A DNA stretch of 64,000 nucleotides from Methanobacteriota archaeon (GTDB taxonomy: Archaea; Thermoplasmatota; E2; JACPAO01; JAHWKR01): NCBI GenBank assembly GCA_019347805.1, contig JAHWKR010000006.1, positions 1-64,000 of the forward strand. Direction: 5' to 3'. Both the position numbers and the translations under genes were made by a program. Shown in pieces: positions 34,039 to 43,838 of the stretch (position 1 is its first letter; each line of letters opens with the position of its first letter). The notes under the pieces are model-generated. The model ran no database searches and was not told the DNA's origin. It saw only the letters and a program-made list of their open reading frames with translations.

Positions 34039-34530
34039 TCACGTCCCGTGTCGGCCGCGCACACTGACGAGCGGCTGCGTCGGGGGCAGTTCACCCGTGA
34101 GCCGGTCGAGCCGGAGTTGCCATGCCGCGGCGGCCGTCTCGATCGCTTCGGCGTCGACGAGTCCGTGGTGTTGCAGGCGCAGGAGGGCGAGGTCGCCGCG
34201 TTCGGCGAGGGTCACCACGATGCGTTGTCCTTCGTCATCGCTTCCGTCCGCGCGCAGGACCGCTTCGATGCGGCGCGGCGGGTCGAGGACGGTGAGGTCG
34301 CCGTGGACGCGCGTCCCCTTGCCGGTCGCGGCCTCGTCGAGGACGAGCGTGAACGTTCCGCCTTCGGCGGGTTCCCAGCGTTCGATGCGGCAGGTCTGCC
34401 CGGGGAGGGCGCACCAGTTGACGAGGTGTGGAGGCTGAAGAAGGGTGGCGTAGAGCGTGTCGGGGTCGGTGGGGTAGCTCTGTTCGAGGGCGATGCTCTG
34501 GGGGTCGGTCTGGAGGATGTGGACGGTCAT
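34039..34530 (-). CDS. SRPBCC (AHSA1/START-like) protein
   Basis: This 163-aa helix-grip protein has YPTDPDTLYATLLQPPHLVNW at the start, then two Cys (CALPGQTC) and a long C-terminal helix. It is paralogous to the protein at 35862-36347: both begin MTV, share W/C-CALPG-TCRI-RW-P, and end with a helix followed by P-T---L-V. The family binds hydrophobic ligands. The ATG at 34530 is chosen because it aligns with the paralogue's start. Confidence 0.82.
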   Translation of the reverse strand: MTVHILQTDPQSIALEQSYPTDPDTLYATLLQPPHLVNWCALPGQTCRIERWEPAEGGTFTLVLDEAATGKGTRVHGDLTVLDPPRRIEAVLRADGSDDEGQRIVVTLAERGDLALLRLQHHGLVDAEAIETAAAAWQLRLDRLTGELPPTQPLVSVRGRHGT

Positions 34531-34772
34531 GGGGTTCACGACGGCGGGACGCTGGGCAGCGGGGACGATGGGCTTCTTCCGTTCGCTTCCGGGCAAGTCG
34601 ACCTGTCTTCTGGTGGGAGACGGGTCAGCGGTAGAGGCCTCCTCGCAGCGGGCGCAGGGTCGTCTGTTCGCTCCGGGTCGGGTCGACCCGTTGACGTCGC
34701 CCTCCGTCGGGGCTCATCCGGCTCCCAGCCGGGAGCAAAAGCGGCAAGGGGTCCGGGAGGTTCGCGCGCAGC

Positions 34773-35855
34773 ATGGCGACCGCCGCGATCTTGCCGTTGG
34801 TCTTCGGCCTCGCGCTCCTTGTCGTCGGGGCGGAACTGCTCGTGCGCGGCGCGACGCGACTGGCGATGGCGCTCGGCATGTCACGGCTTGTCATCGGGTT
34901 GGTCGTGGTGGCGTTGGGGACGAGCGCGCCGGAGATCGCCGTCTCGACGGGTGCGGCGCTGCAGGGGAAGGCCGCTTTGGCGTTGGGGAACGTCGTCGGC
35001 AGCAATGTGTTCAACGTGCTTTTCATCCTGGGGGCGACTGCGGTCATCGCGCCGCTCGCGGTGCGTCACCGGTTGGTGCGCATCGATATTCCGCTCATGG
35101 TGGTGGCGGGGATGGTCCTTGCCGCCATGGCCCTGGACGGGGGTCTTTCGCGTCTCGATGGGGTATTGTTGTTGGTCTTGGCGGTGGCTTACATGCTCAT
35201 GAACCTGCGGCTCGGTCGCAAGGAATCGCTCGAGGAGGCGCCCGCGACGGATAAGACGACGAGGGGCGCGCGGATCCTGGTCGTGGCGGCGGCCCTGGTG
35301 CTCGTCGGGTTGGTCGGCCTGGTCATCGGTGCGCGGCTCTCGGTGACAGCAGCGAGCGACATCGCACGCGCTTTCGGTGCGAGCGACCTGGTCATCGGTT
35401 TGACGATCGTCGCCGCGGGCACCAGCCTACCCGAGGTGGTGACGTCGGTCCTGGCGGCGGTGCGGGGTGAGCGTGATATCGCCATCGGCAACGTGGTCGG
35501 GAGCAACATCCTCAACATCACGGTCGTCCTGGGTCTCGCCTCGGTCGTCTCGGCGGGCGCCTTGGACGTGGTGCGGGGGGCGCTCACGGTGGACATCCCG
35601 GTCATGATCGCGGTCTCCTTGGCGCTCTTGCCCATCGCCTTCACCGGGCAGACAATCACCCGGTGGGAGGGGGCGCTCTTCCTGGCTTACTATGTGGGCT
35701 ATGTGGTCTACCTGTTCCTCACCGCCTCGGTCCATCCGCGTGTCGATGAACTGGCGTTCGCGTTGCTCTGGTTCGTCATGCCTTTGACGGTCATCGTGCT
35801 TGTGGCGGCGGTCTGGCAGGAGGTCAGGCGGCGGCGTAGGCGGCCGGCCCCTTGA
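34773..35855 (+). CDS. Ca2+/Na+ (CaCA-family) antiporter
   Basis: This 360-aa YrbG-type cation exchanger has ten or so membrane helices and two inverted alpha repeats: GTSAPEIAVS with GNVVGSNVFN (about 50-85) and GTSLPEVVTS with GNVVGSNILN (about 212-250). Both Glu residues of the ion site are present. A basic-acidic loop (about 148-165) separates the halves. It probably exports Ca2+ (or Na+), which fits a cell that secretes Ca2+-binding TSP3 proteins. It sits between two SRPBCC genes. Confidence 0.92.
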   Translation: MATAAILPLVFGLALLVVGAELLVRGATRLAMALGMSRLVIGLVVVALGTSAPEIAVSTGAALQGKAALALGNVVGSNVFNVLFILGATAVIAPLAVRHRLVRIDIPLMVVAGMVLAAMALDGGLSRLDGVLLLVLAVAYMLMNLRLGRKESLEEAPATDKTTRGARILVVAAALVLVGLVGLVIGARLSVTAASDIARAFGASDLVIGLTIVAAGTSLPEVVTSVLAAVRGERDIAIGNVVGSNILNITVVLGLASVVSAGALDVVRGALTVDIPVMIAVSLALLPIAFTGQTITRWEGALFLAYYVGYVVYLFLTASVHPRVDELAFALLWFVMPLTVIVLVAAVWQEVRRRRRRPAP

Positions 35856-35861
35856 GCGGGC

Positions 35862-36347
35862 TCAGGTGGGTGCCACAGGGAGCCGTTCTCTCGTCGGGAT
35901 GGTCTCCTCGATCCGTTCGAGCCTTGTCTGCCATTCTTCGGCGGCGGTCTCGACCTCCTCGGGTCCGGCGAGGCGCGCATGCATGAGCCGCAGACGGGTC
36001 TGGATCTCTTCGGGGGTGAGCTCCACGACGAGGCGTGGCGTGTCGGGATGCCGTTCAGGTGTTTCGGGTTGGAATGTGGCGATGATGCGGCGGGGGGGCT
36101 CGAGCGCCACGAAGTCGCCTTCGATGCTTCGTATGTCTCCTGTGGTGCGTTGCCGCACGAGGATCCGGAACTCGACGCCTTCTTCGGGATCCCAGCGCAG
36201 GATGCGGCAGGTCTCTCCAGGCAGCGCGCACCATTGGCACACCCGCTCCGGGTCGAGCAGGGTCGAATAGAGGATGTCCGGCGCGGCGGGGTAGGTCCGT
36301 ACCAGGACGATGCATTGGGTCGTCGTCTCGAGTGTCCGGACGGTCAC
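35862..36347 (-). CDS. SRPBCC (AHSA1/START-like) protein, paralogue
   Basis: This 161-aa helix-grip protein has YPAAPDILYSTLLDPERVCQW, CALPGETCRI and a C-terminal helix (EEVETAAEEWQTRL). It is closely related to 34039-34530. The GTG start at 36347 is in the same place as its paralogue's. An inverted repeat ccatcg/cgatgg (36355-36380) lies just upstream. It converges with the exchanger gene (6-nt gap). Confidence 0.82.
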   Translation of the reverse strand: MTVRTLETTTQCIVLVRTYPAAPDILYSTLLDPERVCQWCALPGETCRILRWDPEEGVEFRILVRQRTTGDIRSIEGDFVALEPPRRIIATFQPETPERHPDTPRLVVELTPEEIQTRLRLMHARLAGPEEVETAAEEWQTRLERIEETIPTRERLPVAPT

Positions 36348-36425
36348 GGGCTATCCATCGTAGGAGTGACAATCCGATGGACACATTCCACCGTTACTTT
36401 CCCGGCAAGGGGACATGTGCATGCT

Positions 36426-36842
36426 TCAGCCCATCTTTTTCACGGTTGGCCAGCCGGGGGCGCGGTTGCGGGTGATGCGGGCCACAAGCTTGCCGATGAC
36501 GCCGGGTTCGAGCAAGGGGCGGGGGACGAGCACTTCGACGATGCCTTCCCGTTCGGCGAGGGAGAGGCGCCCAAGGCGTTCCTTGGCGGGACCGGCGAGG
36601 ACACGGCCGTCGGTGGCGTCGAAGCGGGCGTGGTGCAGGGGGCAGGTGAGGATGCCGTCCTTGAGGCATTCCGCGTTGAATGTGCCGTAGGCATGGGTGC
36701 AGAGGTTGAGGTAGGCGCGTAGCTCCCCGTCGTGCCGCAACAGGGCGACCGGCGTCCGGCCGACCCGGTAGGCATCGAGTCGGCCCTCCTCGGGGGCGTC
36801 GGGGATGTCGCATAGACGGACCCACGGCACACACTCGGTCAC
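36426..36842 (-). CDS. Rieske-type [2Fe-2S] ferredoxin
   Basis: This 138-aa protein has a Rieske domain (about 1-105) with the cluster ligands Cys48-x-His50 and Cys67-x2-His70 (CTH and CPLHH). It resembles small Rieske ferredoxins (BphF/NirD type) that pass electrons to oxygenases or reductases, with an extra basic C-terminal 30 residues. The GTG at 36842 begins the domain; the frame upstream is not family-like. It is divergent from the SUF operon that could load its cluster. No oxygenase partner is visible. Confidence 0.87.
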   Translation of the reverse strand: MTECVPWVRLCDIPDAPEEGRLDAYRVGRTPVALLRHDGELRAYLNLCTHAYGTFNAECLKDGILTCPLHHARFDATDGRVLAGPAKERLGRLSLAEREGIVEVLVPRPLLEPGVIGKLVARITRNRAPGWPTVKKMG

Positions 36843-36860
36843 CCTTCGGACGGTTGTCAA

Positions 36861-36872
36861 GGTTGCGCAACC
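36861..36872. promoter_or_regulatory. 12-bp perfect palindrome GGTTGCGCAACC
   Basis: It lies 19-30 nt upstream of the Rieske GTG start in the divergent Rieske-sufB region. An outer repeat cggttg/caaccg (36851-36874) adds symmetry. It is a candidate binding site for a regulator of one or both units. Confidence 0.4.
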
Positions 36873-37053
36873 GAGGGGGTGCGCGACAAGGCACAGTTTA
36901 TATTGCCGCGACCCCGGAACGTTAATATGCCTCCCTGGCTCCCGCCTTCTGTAGCGCCTGACCTTCACAGGGACCGTCTTGCCGCAAGACATAGCGGCTT
37001 GACCTGTCATGGGTCAGGAGATACACGCGGATGGACCTCCGCTGAGGAATCCC

Positions 37054-38499
37054 ATGGGTGAGACCGAAGCGATCCGGGAGATGACACGTCAGGACTACAA
37101 GCACGGCTGGAGTTCCGAGCTTGAGACCGATGCGGTCCCTCCAGGTCTCGATGAGGATGTCATCCGCGTCATCTCCGCCAAGAAGGAGGAGCCCGAGTGG
37201 TTGCTCGAGTGGCGCCTCAAGGCGTACCGCCACTGGCTCAAGATGGAGGAGCCGACCTGGGCGCGCGTGCGCTACGAGCCGATCGATTACCAGAAGATCA
37301 CTTACTACTCGGCCCCCAAGCAGAAGAAGAAGCCGAAGAGCCTTGACGAGGTCGACCCCGAGCTTTTGGAGATCTACGCCAAGCTCGGCATCCCGCTCCA
37401 GGAACAGGAGCGCCTGCAGGGCATCGCCGTCGACGCCGTCCTCGATTCGGTCTCGGTGGCGACCACCTTCAAGGCGAAGCTCAACGAGATGGGCATCATC
37501 TTCTGCAGTTTCAGCGAGGCGGTGCAGGAGCACCCCGAGCTCGTCAAGAAGTACCTCGGAACCGTGGTGCCGACCTCCGACAATTTCTATGCCGCCCTGA
37601 ACTCGGCGGTCTTCACCGACGGGTCGTTCTGCTACATCCCGAAGGGCGTCAAGTGCCCGATGGAGCTGTCGACCTATTTCCGCATCAACGCCGCCGGTAC
37701 CGGCCAGTTCGAACGGACGCTGCTCATCGCCGAGGAAGGCTCCTACGTGTCCTACCTCGAGGGGTGCACGGCGCCGCAGCGCGACGAGAACCAGTTGCAC
37801 GCGGCGGTCGTCGAGCTCATCGCCATGGACGACGCGGAGATCAAGTACAGCACGGTGCAGAACTGGTATCCGGGCGACCGCAAGACCGGCAAGGGCGGCA
37901 TCTTCAATTTCGTCACCAAGCGCGGCAAATGCCAGGGCAAGCGCTCGAAGATCAGCTGGACCCAGGTGGAGACCGGGTCCGCCATCACCTGGAAGTATCC
38001 CTCCTGCATCCTCCTCGGCGACGATTCGGTCGGCGAGTTCTACTCGGTCGCGCTCACCAACGGCAAGCAGCAGGCCGACACCGGGACGAAGATGATCCAC
38101 ATCGGCAAGAACACGCGCTCGACCATCGTGTCGAAGGGCATCTCGGCCGACCAGGGTCAGAACACCTATCGGGGCATGGTCAAGATCCTGCCCGGTGCGA
38201 CCGGCGCGCGCAACTATTCCCAATGCGACAGCCTTCTCATCGGTGACGAGTGCGGCGCGCACACCTTCCCCTACATCGACGTGCAGAACCCGACCGCCCA
38301 GATGGAGCACGAGGCCACCACCTCGAAGGTGGGCGAGGACCAGGTGTTCTATCTGCGCCAGCGCGGGATGACGGAGCAGGAGGCGATCCAGCTCATCGTC
38401 AACGGTTTCTGCAAGAGCGTCTTCCGGAAGCTCCCGATGGAGTTCACCGTGGAGGCGCAGAACCTCCTCGACCTCAAGCTCGAGGACAGCATCGGATAG
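37054..38499 (+). CDS. sufB: SufB, Fe-S cluster scaffold
   Basis: SufB is the scaffold subunit of the SufBC2D complex on which [Fe-S] clusters are built. This 481-aa protein shows the characteristic beta-helix core and family stretches ([22 protein letters not shown]-type region, [21 protein letters not shown]). It is the first gene of sufBCDSU-sufT. The ATG at 37054 has GAGGA 8 nt upstream; an in-frame ATG at 37009 is possible. TATA-like gtttatat (about 36897-36905) and gttaatatg (about 36920-36928) lie upstream. Confidence 0.96.
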   Translation: MGETEAIREMTRQDYKHGWSSELETDAVPPGLDEDVIRVISAKKEEPEWLLEWRLKAYRHWLKMEEPTWARVRYEPIDYQKITYYSAPKQKKKPKSLDEVDPELLEIYAKLGIPLQEQERLQGIAVDAVLDSVSVATTFKAKLNEMGIIFCSFSEAVQEHPELVKKYLGTVVPTSDNFYAALNSAVFTDGSFCYIPKGVKCPMELSTYFRINAAGTGQFERTLLIAEEGSYVSYLEGCTAPQRDENQLHAAVVELIAMDDAEIKYSTVQNWYPGDRKTGKGGIFNFVTKRGKCQGKRSKISWTQVETGSAITWKYPSCILLGDDSVGEFYSVALTNGKQQADTGTKMIHIGKNTRSTIVSKGISADQGQNTYRGMVKILPGATGARNYSQCDSLLIGDECGAHTFPYIDVQNPTAQMEHEATTSKVGEDQVFYLRQRGMTEQEAIQLIVNGFCKSVFRKLPMEFTVEAQNLLDLKLEDSIG

Positions 38500-38508
38500 T
38501 GAGATTCA

Positions 38509-39269
<761 letters not shown>

Positions 39270-39270
<1 letters not shown>

Positions 39271-40616
39271 TGATGGCCAAGGCGGTGATCGAGACGGCGG
39301 AAGTGTCCCCGTTCCTCGGTGTCCTCGAGGCGTTCCAGAAGGAGCGCGGACAAGGGGACCCGGAATGGCTCGCGGCGCGGCGCCGGTCCGCTTTCGAGGC
39401 GTTCAAGGCCAATGGTGTGCCGACGCCGAAGCGCGAGGCGTGGCGGACGACCGACCTGAGGCCGCTCAACAAGCTGAAGTTCTCTTTGCCGGACGGTCCG
39501 TCCAAGGTGGCGCCCGCCGCATTGGACCCGTACCGGCTCGGCATGGTGGACACGCATCTCGCGGTCTTCGTCGACGGCCGGTTCGCGCCCGAGTTGTCGC
39601 GGCTCGATGCGCTGCCCGAGGGCGTCGAGGTGACCTCTTTGGCCACTGCGCTGGTCGAGCGCCCGGAGCTCTTGGAACCGTATCTGGCGTCCCATGCCGA
39701 GTCCTCCGACCCGGACGACGCCATGGTCGCGCTGAACACGGCGTTCCTCTCCGACGGCGCATTCGTGCGGCTCGCGAAGGGCGCGGTGCTCGATGTCCCC
39801 ATCCATCTCCTGTGGCTCACCACCGGCCGACCGGTCATGGTCTATCCGCGCACGTTGGTCGTCGCCGACCCGCTCGCCGAGGCGACCGTCGTCGAATCGT
39901 TCGTGGGACGTGACGGTGGCTACCTCGTCGACGCGGTGACCGAACTGGTCGCCAAGGACGATGCCAAGATCGACCACTTCACCATCCAACGCGAATCGCC
40001 CGAGGCGTGGCATGTCCACCATGTCCGCGGCAAGGCGCACCGCAATGCCCGCATCGCCACGTTCTCCCATTCTGAGGGGGCGAAGGTGGCGCGCAACGAG
40101 GCGGACATCCACCTCGTCGAGGAGGGCGCGGAGTGCGGCATGGACGGCATCTTCCTCGGCGGCGCGGAGCAGCATGTCGACAACCACACCCGCATCGTCC
40201 ACGCGGCGCCGCACACCGATTCCGTGGAGAACTACCGCGGCATCATGACCGGTTGCGCCCACGGCGTCTTCACCGGGAGCGTCCTCGTCGAGAAGGGCGC
40301 CCAGAAGACCAACTCCGACCAGGAGAACAAGAACCTCCTCCTTTCCGACAAGGCCCACGTCGACACGACGCCGCAGCTTGAGATCCATGCCGACGACGTC
40401 AAGTGCGCCCACGGCTCGACCATCGGACAGCTCGACGAGACGTCGCTGTTCTATCTTCGGGCGCGCGGCATCCCTTCTGATGAGGCGCGTCTCCTGTTGA
40501 CGCAGGCCTTCGCCGGGGTCGTCCTGGGACCGGTGCGCCACGACGGCCTCCGGGAGCATCTCGAGGGCCGCATCGCGGCGTGGTTCGAGACCCATCGGAA
40601 GGAGGGTGTCCGGTAG
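39270..40616 (+). CDS. sufD: SufD, Fe-S assembly complex subunit
   Basis: SufD is the SufB paralogue in the SufBC2D complex. This 448-aa protein has an N-terminal helical region, the beta-helix core and the conserved C-terminal part (DNHTRIVHAAPHTDS region, KTNSDQENKNLLLS, ADDVKCAHGSTIGQLD, LLTQAFAG). The ATGATG at 39270 overlaps the sufC stop (TGATGATG), so translation is coupled. A longer frame at 39240 is only the sufC overlap. Confidence 0.95.
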
Positions 40617-40630
40617 TGGAGCGGACCGTC

Positions 40631-41857
40631 ATGACGACCCCGTACGATGTCGAGAAGGTGCGTGCCGGGTTCCCGGTCCTGCACCAGGAGGTCCACGGCA
40701 AGCCGCTGGCCTACCTGGACAACGCGGCGACGAGCCAGAAGCCCGAGGTCGTCATCGAGGCGATGAAGCATTACTACGAGGCGGACAACGCCAACGTCCA
40801 CCGTGGGGTGCACCAGCTCTCGGAGCGCGCGACGCGCGACTACGAGGACGCCCGCGCCAAGGTGCAGCGCTTCATGAACGCCGCTTCTTCGAAAGAAGTG
40901 GTCTTTGTCCGGGGTACGACCGAGGCCATCAACCTTGTCGCCTACAGTTTCGTCCGTCCCCTTGTCGGGAAGGGCGACGAGGTCCTCATCACCGCCATGG
41001 AGCACCATTCCAACATCGTGCCCTGGCAGATCCTGTGCGAAGAAACCGGTGCCACGTTGCGGGTCGCGCCCATCAATGACGACGGTGCGCTCGACATGGA
41101 GGCTTTTTCGGTCCTGTTGTCGGACAAGACCAGGTTCGTCTCGGTGACGCATGTCTCGAACGCGCTCGGCACGGTCAATCCGGTCCGCGAGATCGTTCGT
41201 CTTTCGCATGAGAAGGGGGTGCCTGTGATGGTGGACGGCGCCCAGGCGGCACCGCACATCCCCATCGACGTGCGCGCCATCGACGCCGATTTCTACGCCA
41301 TCAGTTCGCACAAGATGTACGGCCCGACCGGGGTCGGCGCTCTCTACGGCAAGGAGTCCTTGCTGGAGACGATGCGGCCCTACCAGGGCGGCGGCGACAT
41401 GATCAAGTCGGTCACCTTCGAGAAGACCGTCTACAACGACCTGCCCTACCGGTTCGAGGCCGGCACGCCCAACATCTCGGGCGCCATCGGTTTCGGCGCC
41501 GCCGTCGATTATCTCGAGGGGTTGGGATTGGAGGCGGTTGCGGCGCACGAGGACGCGCTTGTTTCATACTGTACGGAACGGTTGCTCACGGTTCCGGGGG
41601 TCCGCATCATCGGAACGGCGCCGGATAAGGCGAGCGTCGTCTCCTTCACTCTTGAAGGCGTGCATCCGCACGACATCGGGACGCTTCTGGACCTCGAAGG
41701 CGTGGCTGTCCGGACGGGGCATCATTGCGCGCAACCGGTCATGGAACGGTTCGGCGTCCCCGCCACCTGCCGCGCCTCCTTCGGCGTCTACAACACCACG
41801 GCGGAGATCGACCGGCTCGTCGAGGCGGTCAAGAAGGTCAAGGAGGTCTTCGGATGA
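40631..41857 (+). CDS. sufS: SufS, cysteine desulfurase
   Basis: This PLP enzyme removes sulfur from L-cysteine as a persulfide (EC 2.8.1.7) and passes it to SufU. The 408-aa sequence has the PLP Lys228 (SSHKMYG) and catalytic Cys366 (RTGHHCAQP), as in group II (SufS) desulfurases. A GTG at 40616, overlapping the sufD stop and preceded by GGAGG, is an alternative start. Its stop overlaps the sufU ATG. Confidence 0.96.
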   Translation: MTTPYDVEKVRAGFPVLHQEVHGKPLAYLDNAATSQKPEVVIEAMKHYYEADNANVHRGVHQLSERATRDYEDARAKVQRFMNAASSKEVVFVRGTTEAINLVAYSFVRPLVGKGDEVLITAMEHHSNIVPWQILCEETGATLRVAPINDDGALDMEAFSVLLSDKTRFVSVTHVSNALGTVNPVREIVRLSHEKGVPVMVDGAQAAPHIPIDVRAIDADFYAISSHKMYGPTGVGALYGKESLLETMRPYQGGGDMIKSVTFEKTVYNDLPYRFEAGTPNISGAIGFGAAVDYLEGLGLEAVAAHEDALVSYCTERLLTVPGVRIIGTAPDKASVVSFTLEGVHPHDIGTLLDLEGVAVRTGHHCAQPVMERFGVPATCRASFGVYNTTAEIDRLVEAVKKVKEVFG

Positions 41858-42297
41858 GCGACATGCGGGAACTCTACCAGGAAATGATCCTGGACCACAA
41901 CCGCAAGCCGCGCAATTTCCGTGTCATCGAAGGCGCGGACCATCACGCCGAAGGCCAGAACCCCTTGTGCGGCGACCAGGTGCAGGTCTGGGTCAAGCTC
42001 GAGGATGGCCGCATCTCCGATGTCGCCTTCCAGGGCCAGGGTTGCGCCATCTCCAAGTCGAGCGCCTCCATGATGACCGACCTCGTAAAAGGGAAGACCC
42101 GCGAGGAGGCCGAAGAACTGTTCCTGCGCTTCCAGGAACTGGTGACGGTCGGTTCCGAGGACATCGAGTCGTTGGGCCGCCTGGCGGTCTTCGCCGGTGT
42201 CCACGCGTTCCCTTCCCGTGTCAAATGCGCCTCGCTGGGCTGGCACACCCTGCACGCGGCGTTGAAGGGCGAGGAAGCGCCCATCAGTACGGAGTGA
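41854..42297 (+). CDS. sufU: SufU, zinc-dependent sulfurtransferase / scaffold
   Basis: SufU accepts sulfur from SufS for Fe-S assembly. This 147-aa protein has three conserved cysteines, Cys39 (NPLCGDQ), Cys64 (GQGCAIS) and Cys125 (RVKCAS). The 60-residue gap between Cys64 and Cys125 reflects the insertion that distinguishes SufU from IscU. The ATG overlaps the sufS stop (ATGA) and has AAGGAGG upstream. A second U-type protein without the insertion is encoded at 58362-58751. Confidence 0.94.
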   Translation: MSDMRELYQEMILDHNRKPRNFRVIEGADHHAEGQNPLCGDQVQVWVKLEDGRISDVAFQGQGCAISKSSASMMTDLVKGKTREEAEELFLRFQELVTVGSEDIESLGRLAVFAGVHAFPSRVKCASLGWHTLHAALKGEEAPISTE

Positions 42298-42301
42298 GAC
42301 C

Positions 42302-42856
42302 ATGAGTATCGCAGGACTCGTCGACGTCAAACGCGATGTATCCGCCCTCACCGTCCCCGACGGCGACAAGGTGACCCTTCCCGAGGGCCACCTGGTGCGC
42401 GTCATGCAGGAACTGGGTGGCAACTTCACGGTCCAGGACCACATGGGGATGCGCTACCGCATCGAAGGCCGCGATGCGGATGCCATCGGGAAGCCCGTGC
42501 CCAAAGCCTCCTCCGAGAAGATCGAGGTCGACGTCTTCGACAAGTCCTCCGTCGAGAACGCCGTCTGGCGACAACTGCGGAAGATCCACGACCCGGAGAT
42601 CCCCTTCAACATCGTCGATGTCGGCTTGATCTACGAGATGAAGCTCGAGAAGGTCGAGGAAGGCACCTGGCAGGCCAAGGTCGTGATGACCTTGACGGCT
42701 CCGGGTTGCGGGATGGGCGAAGTGCTGGTGAACGACGTCTACGAACAGCTCAAGAAAGTGCCTGGCGTCGAAGGCGTGGACGTCGACCTGGTGTTCGACC
42801 CGCCGTGGTCCTTGGACATGTTGTCCGAGGACGCGAAGATGTCGTTGAATCTCTGA
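42302..42856 (+). CDS. sufT: SufT, MIP18/DUF59-family Fe-S maturation factor
   Basis: SufT helps deliver Fe-S clusters. This 184-aa protein has an N-terminal SufT extension (1-80) and a DUF59 domain (about 85-184) with the motifs DPEIPFNIVDVGLIYE, TAPGCGMGEVL and FDPPWSLDMLS. The active Cys is in APGCGMG. It starts 4 nt after sufU and closes the operon. Confidence 0.93.
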   Translation: MSIAGLVDVKRDVSALTVPDGDKVTLPEGHLVRVMQELGGNFTVQDHMGMRYRIEGRDADAIGKPVPKASSEKIEVDVFDKSSVENAVWRQLRKIHDPEIPFNIVDVGLIYEMKLEKVEEGTWQAKVVMTLTAPGCGMGEVLVNDVYEQLKKVPGVEGVDVDLVFDPPWSLDMLSEDAKMSLNL

Positions 42857-43025
42857 TTCTGAGGGGTCGCACCGCTTCGGGCCAGGGAGCGCCTCTTCCA
42901 GATCAGCCGCGGTGGCTCTCTGCACTTCTGGGCCCGGTCGGTTTTTGCGATGGTCTGGCAAGAGGTCGAAACACATCCAGGTCCACCTGGATCATCGCGG
43001 CTTCCTCGCCCCCACCCTCGAAACC

Positions 43026-43033
43026 GTTATATG
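43026..43033 (+). promoter_or_regulatory. TATA box of the wHTH operon
   Basis: gttatatg is centred 27 nt before the GTG at 43057, so the mRNA is predicted to be leaderless. The palindrome at 43039-43054 lies between the TATA box and the start. Confidence 0.6.
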
Positions 43034-43038
43034 TCCAA

Positions 43039-43054
43039 GATACCCATGGGTATC
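43039..43054. promoter_or_regulatory. 16-bp perfect palindromic operator candidate
   Basis: GATACCCATGGGTATC is a perfect palindrome placed exactly between the TATA box and the start codon of a winged-helix gene, where a bound dimer would block transcription. It is probably an autoregulatory site of the 43057 protein. Confidence 0.6.
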
Positions 43055-43056
43055 CA

Positions 43057-43404
43057 GTGACCTGGGAGCTTCCTGAGCCGGATACGGAATACGCCCTCGC
43101 GGTGCAGCTGGTGGCCCAGCCGGCGCGGACCCAATTGGACATCCTCGAAGCCCTCATGGGCGAACCCAAGACCTTCAGCGAGATCGCTCCCTTGCTGAAG
43201 GGTCGGAACAACAACGTGCTCACGAAGGCGCTGCGTGCCCTCAGGAACAAGGGCTTGATCCAGACCGGCCTCCGCGACGACCTCAAGACCAAGACCTATC
43301 GACTCACGTCGCTCGGCAAGCTCGTCATCCTCCGGAGCCACGAGATGATCCCCCATCAGGAGAGCATCGAGGCGTACCGGCGCGGTGTCGGTGCCTCGGC
43401 ATGA
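43057..43404 (+). CDS. HxlR/PadR-like winged-helix regulator
   Basis: This 115-aa wHTH protein (domain about 20-100) has ILEALMGEPKTFSEIAPLLKGRNNNVLTKALRALRNKGLIQTG, the HxlR-style helix-turn-helix, and a wing ending in YRLTSLGK. The start is GTG at 43057, 27 nt after a TATA box, with a 16-bp palindrome in between. Its stop overlaps the next gene (ATGA), so the two form an operon. Confidence 0.83.
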   Translation: MTWELPEPDTEYALAVQLVAQPARTQLDILEALMGEPKTFSEIAPLLKGRNNNVLTKALRALRNKGLIQTGLRDDLKTKTYRLTSLGKLVILRSHEMIPHQESIEAYRRGVGASA

Positions 43405-43826
43405 ACCACGATTTTGCTGCCGTCGTGCGCCGTCATTGGAAGGACACGGCGGGTTACCTGGTCGCCGGCCGGGAACCTTGCATCAAGATCGCCCGTGACG
43501 AAGTGCGTCTCGTGAAAAGGCGGCTGACCTTCGTCGGTCACGAAGGGCTGTCAGACCTGCGACCGGAGGGGTCCTGGTTCATGGCGGTCGTCGTCTGCAC
43601 GGATGACGGGCTGGATCGCATAGCGGAATGGGCCCATGACAACGATGCGAAACGGATCCACTTCTATCTCCACGCCGACGCTGATGCTGCACAGTTGATG
43701 CCTTGGCGGGATGCGGGTCTGCCGCTGGACCACATCACAGAAGGCATCACGTCATGGCGAGGACTCCACAAGCTCTTGGGGATGGACCTGAACATGCAGG
43801 TCTACGACGACCACCGACCGGGGTGA
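43401..43826 (+). CDS. Unknown 141-aa protein in wHTH operon
   Basis: This cytoplasmic alpha/beta protein (141 aa) is of unrecognised family, with FVGHEGLSD, WFMAVVVCTDDGLDRI and a His-Trp-rich end. It overlaps the regulator by 4 nt and so is presumably controlled by it. No membrane or signal segment is seen. The operon partner, not the sequence, is the lead for function. Confidence 0.7.
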   Translation: MNHDFAAVVRRHWKDTAGYLVAGREPCIKIARDEVRLVKRRLTFVGHEGLSDLRPEGSWFMAVVVCTDDGLDRIAEWAHDNDAKRIHFYLHADADAAQLMPWRDAGLPLDHITEGITSWRGLHKLLGMDLNMQVYDDHRPG

Positions 43827-43838
43827 CCGGGCCCTCCC

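Noticed and set aside
32265-34094. 609-codon minus-strand frame
   Set aside because: Antisense to the second subtilase, whose catalytic triad is intact.
34531-34772. Possible RNA gene between SRPBCC and exchanger genes
   Set aside because: No cloverleaf, long stem or conserved RNA motif could be drawn; only weak promoter-like aaaagc near 34736.
37000-37025. tgacc/ggtca inverted repeat as SUF operator
   Set aside because: Only 5-bp arms with a 7-nt spacer; expected often by chance in GC-rich DNA.
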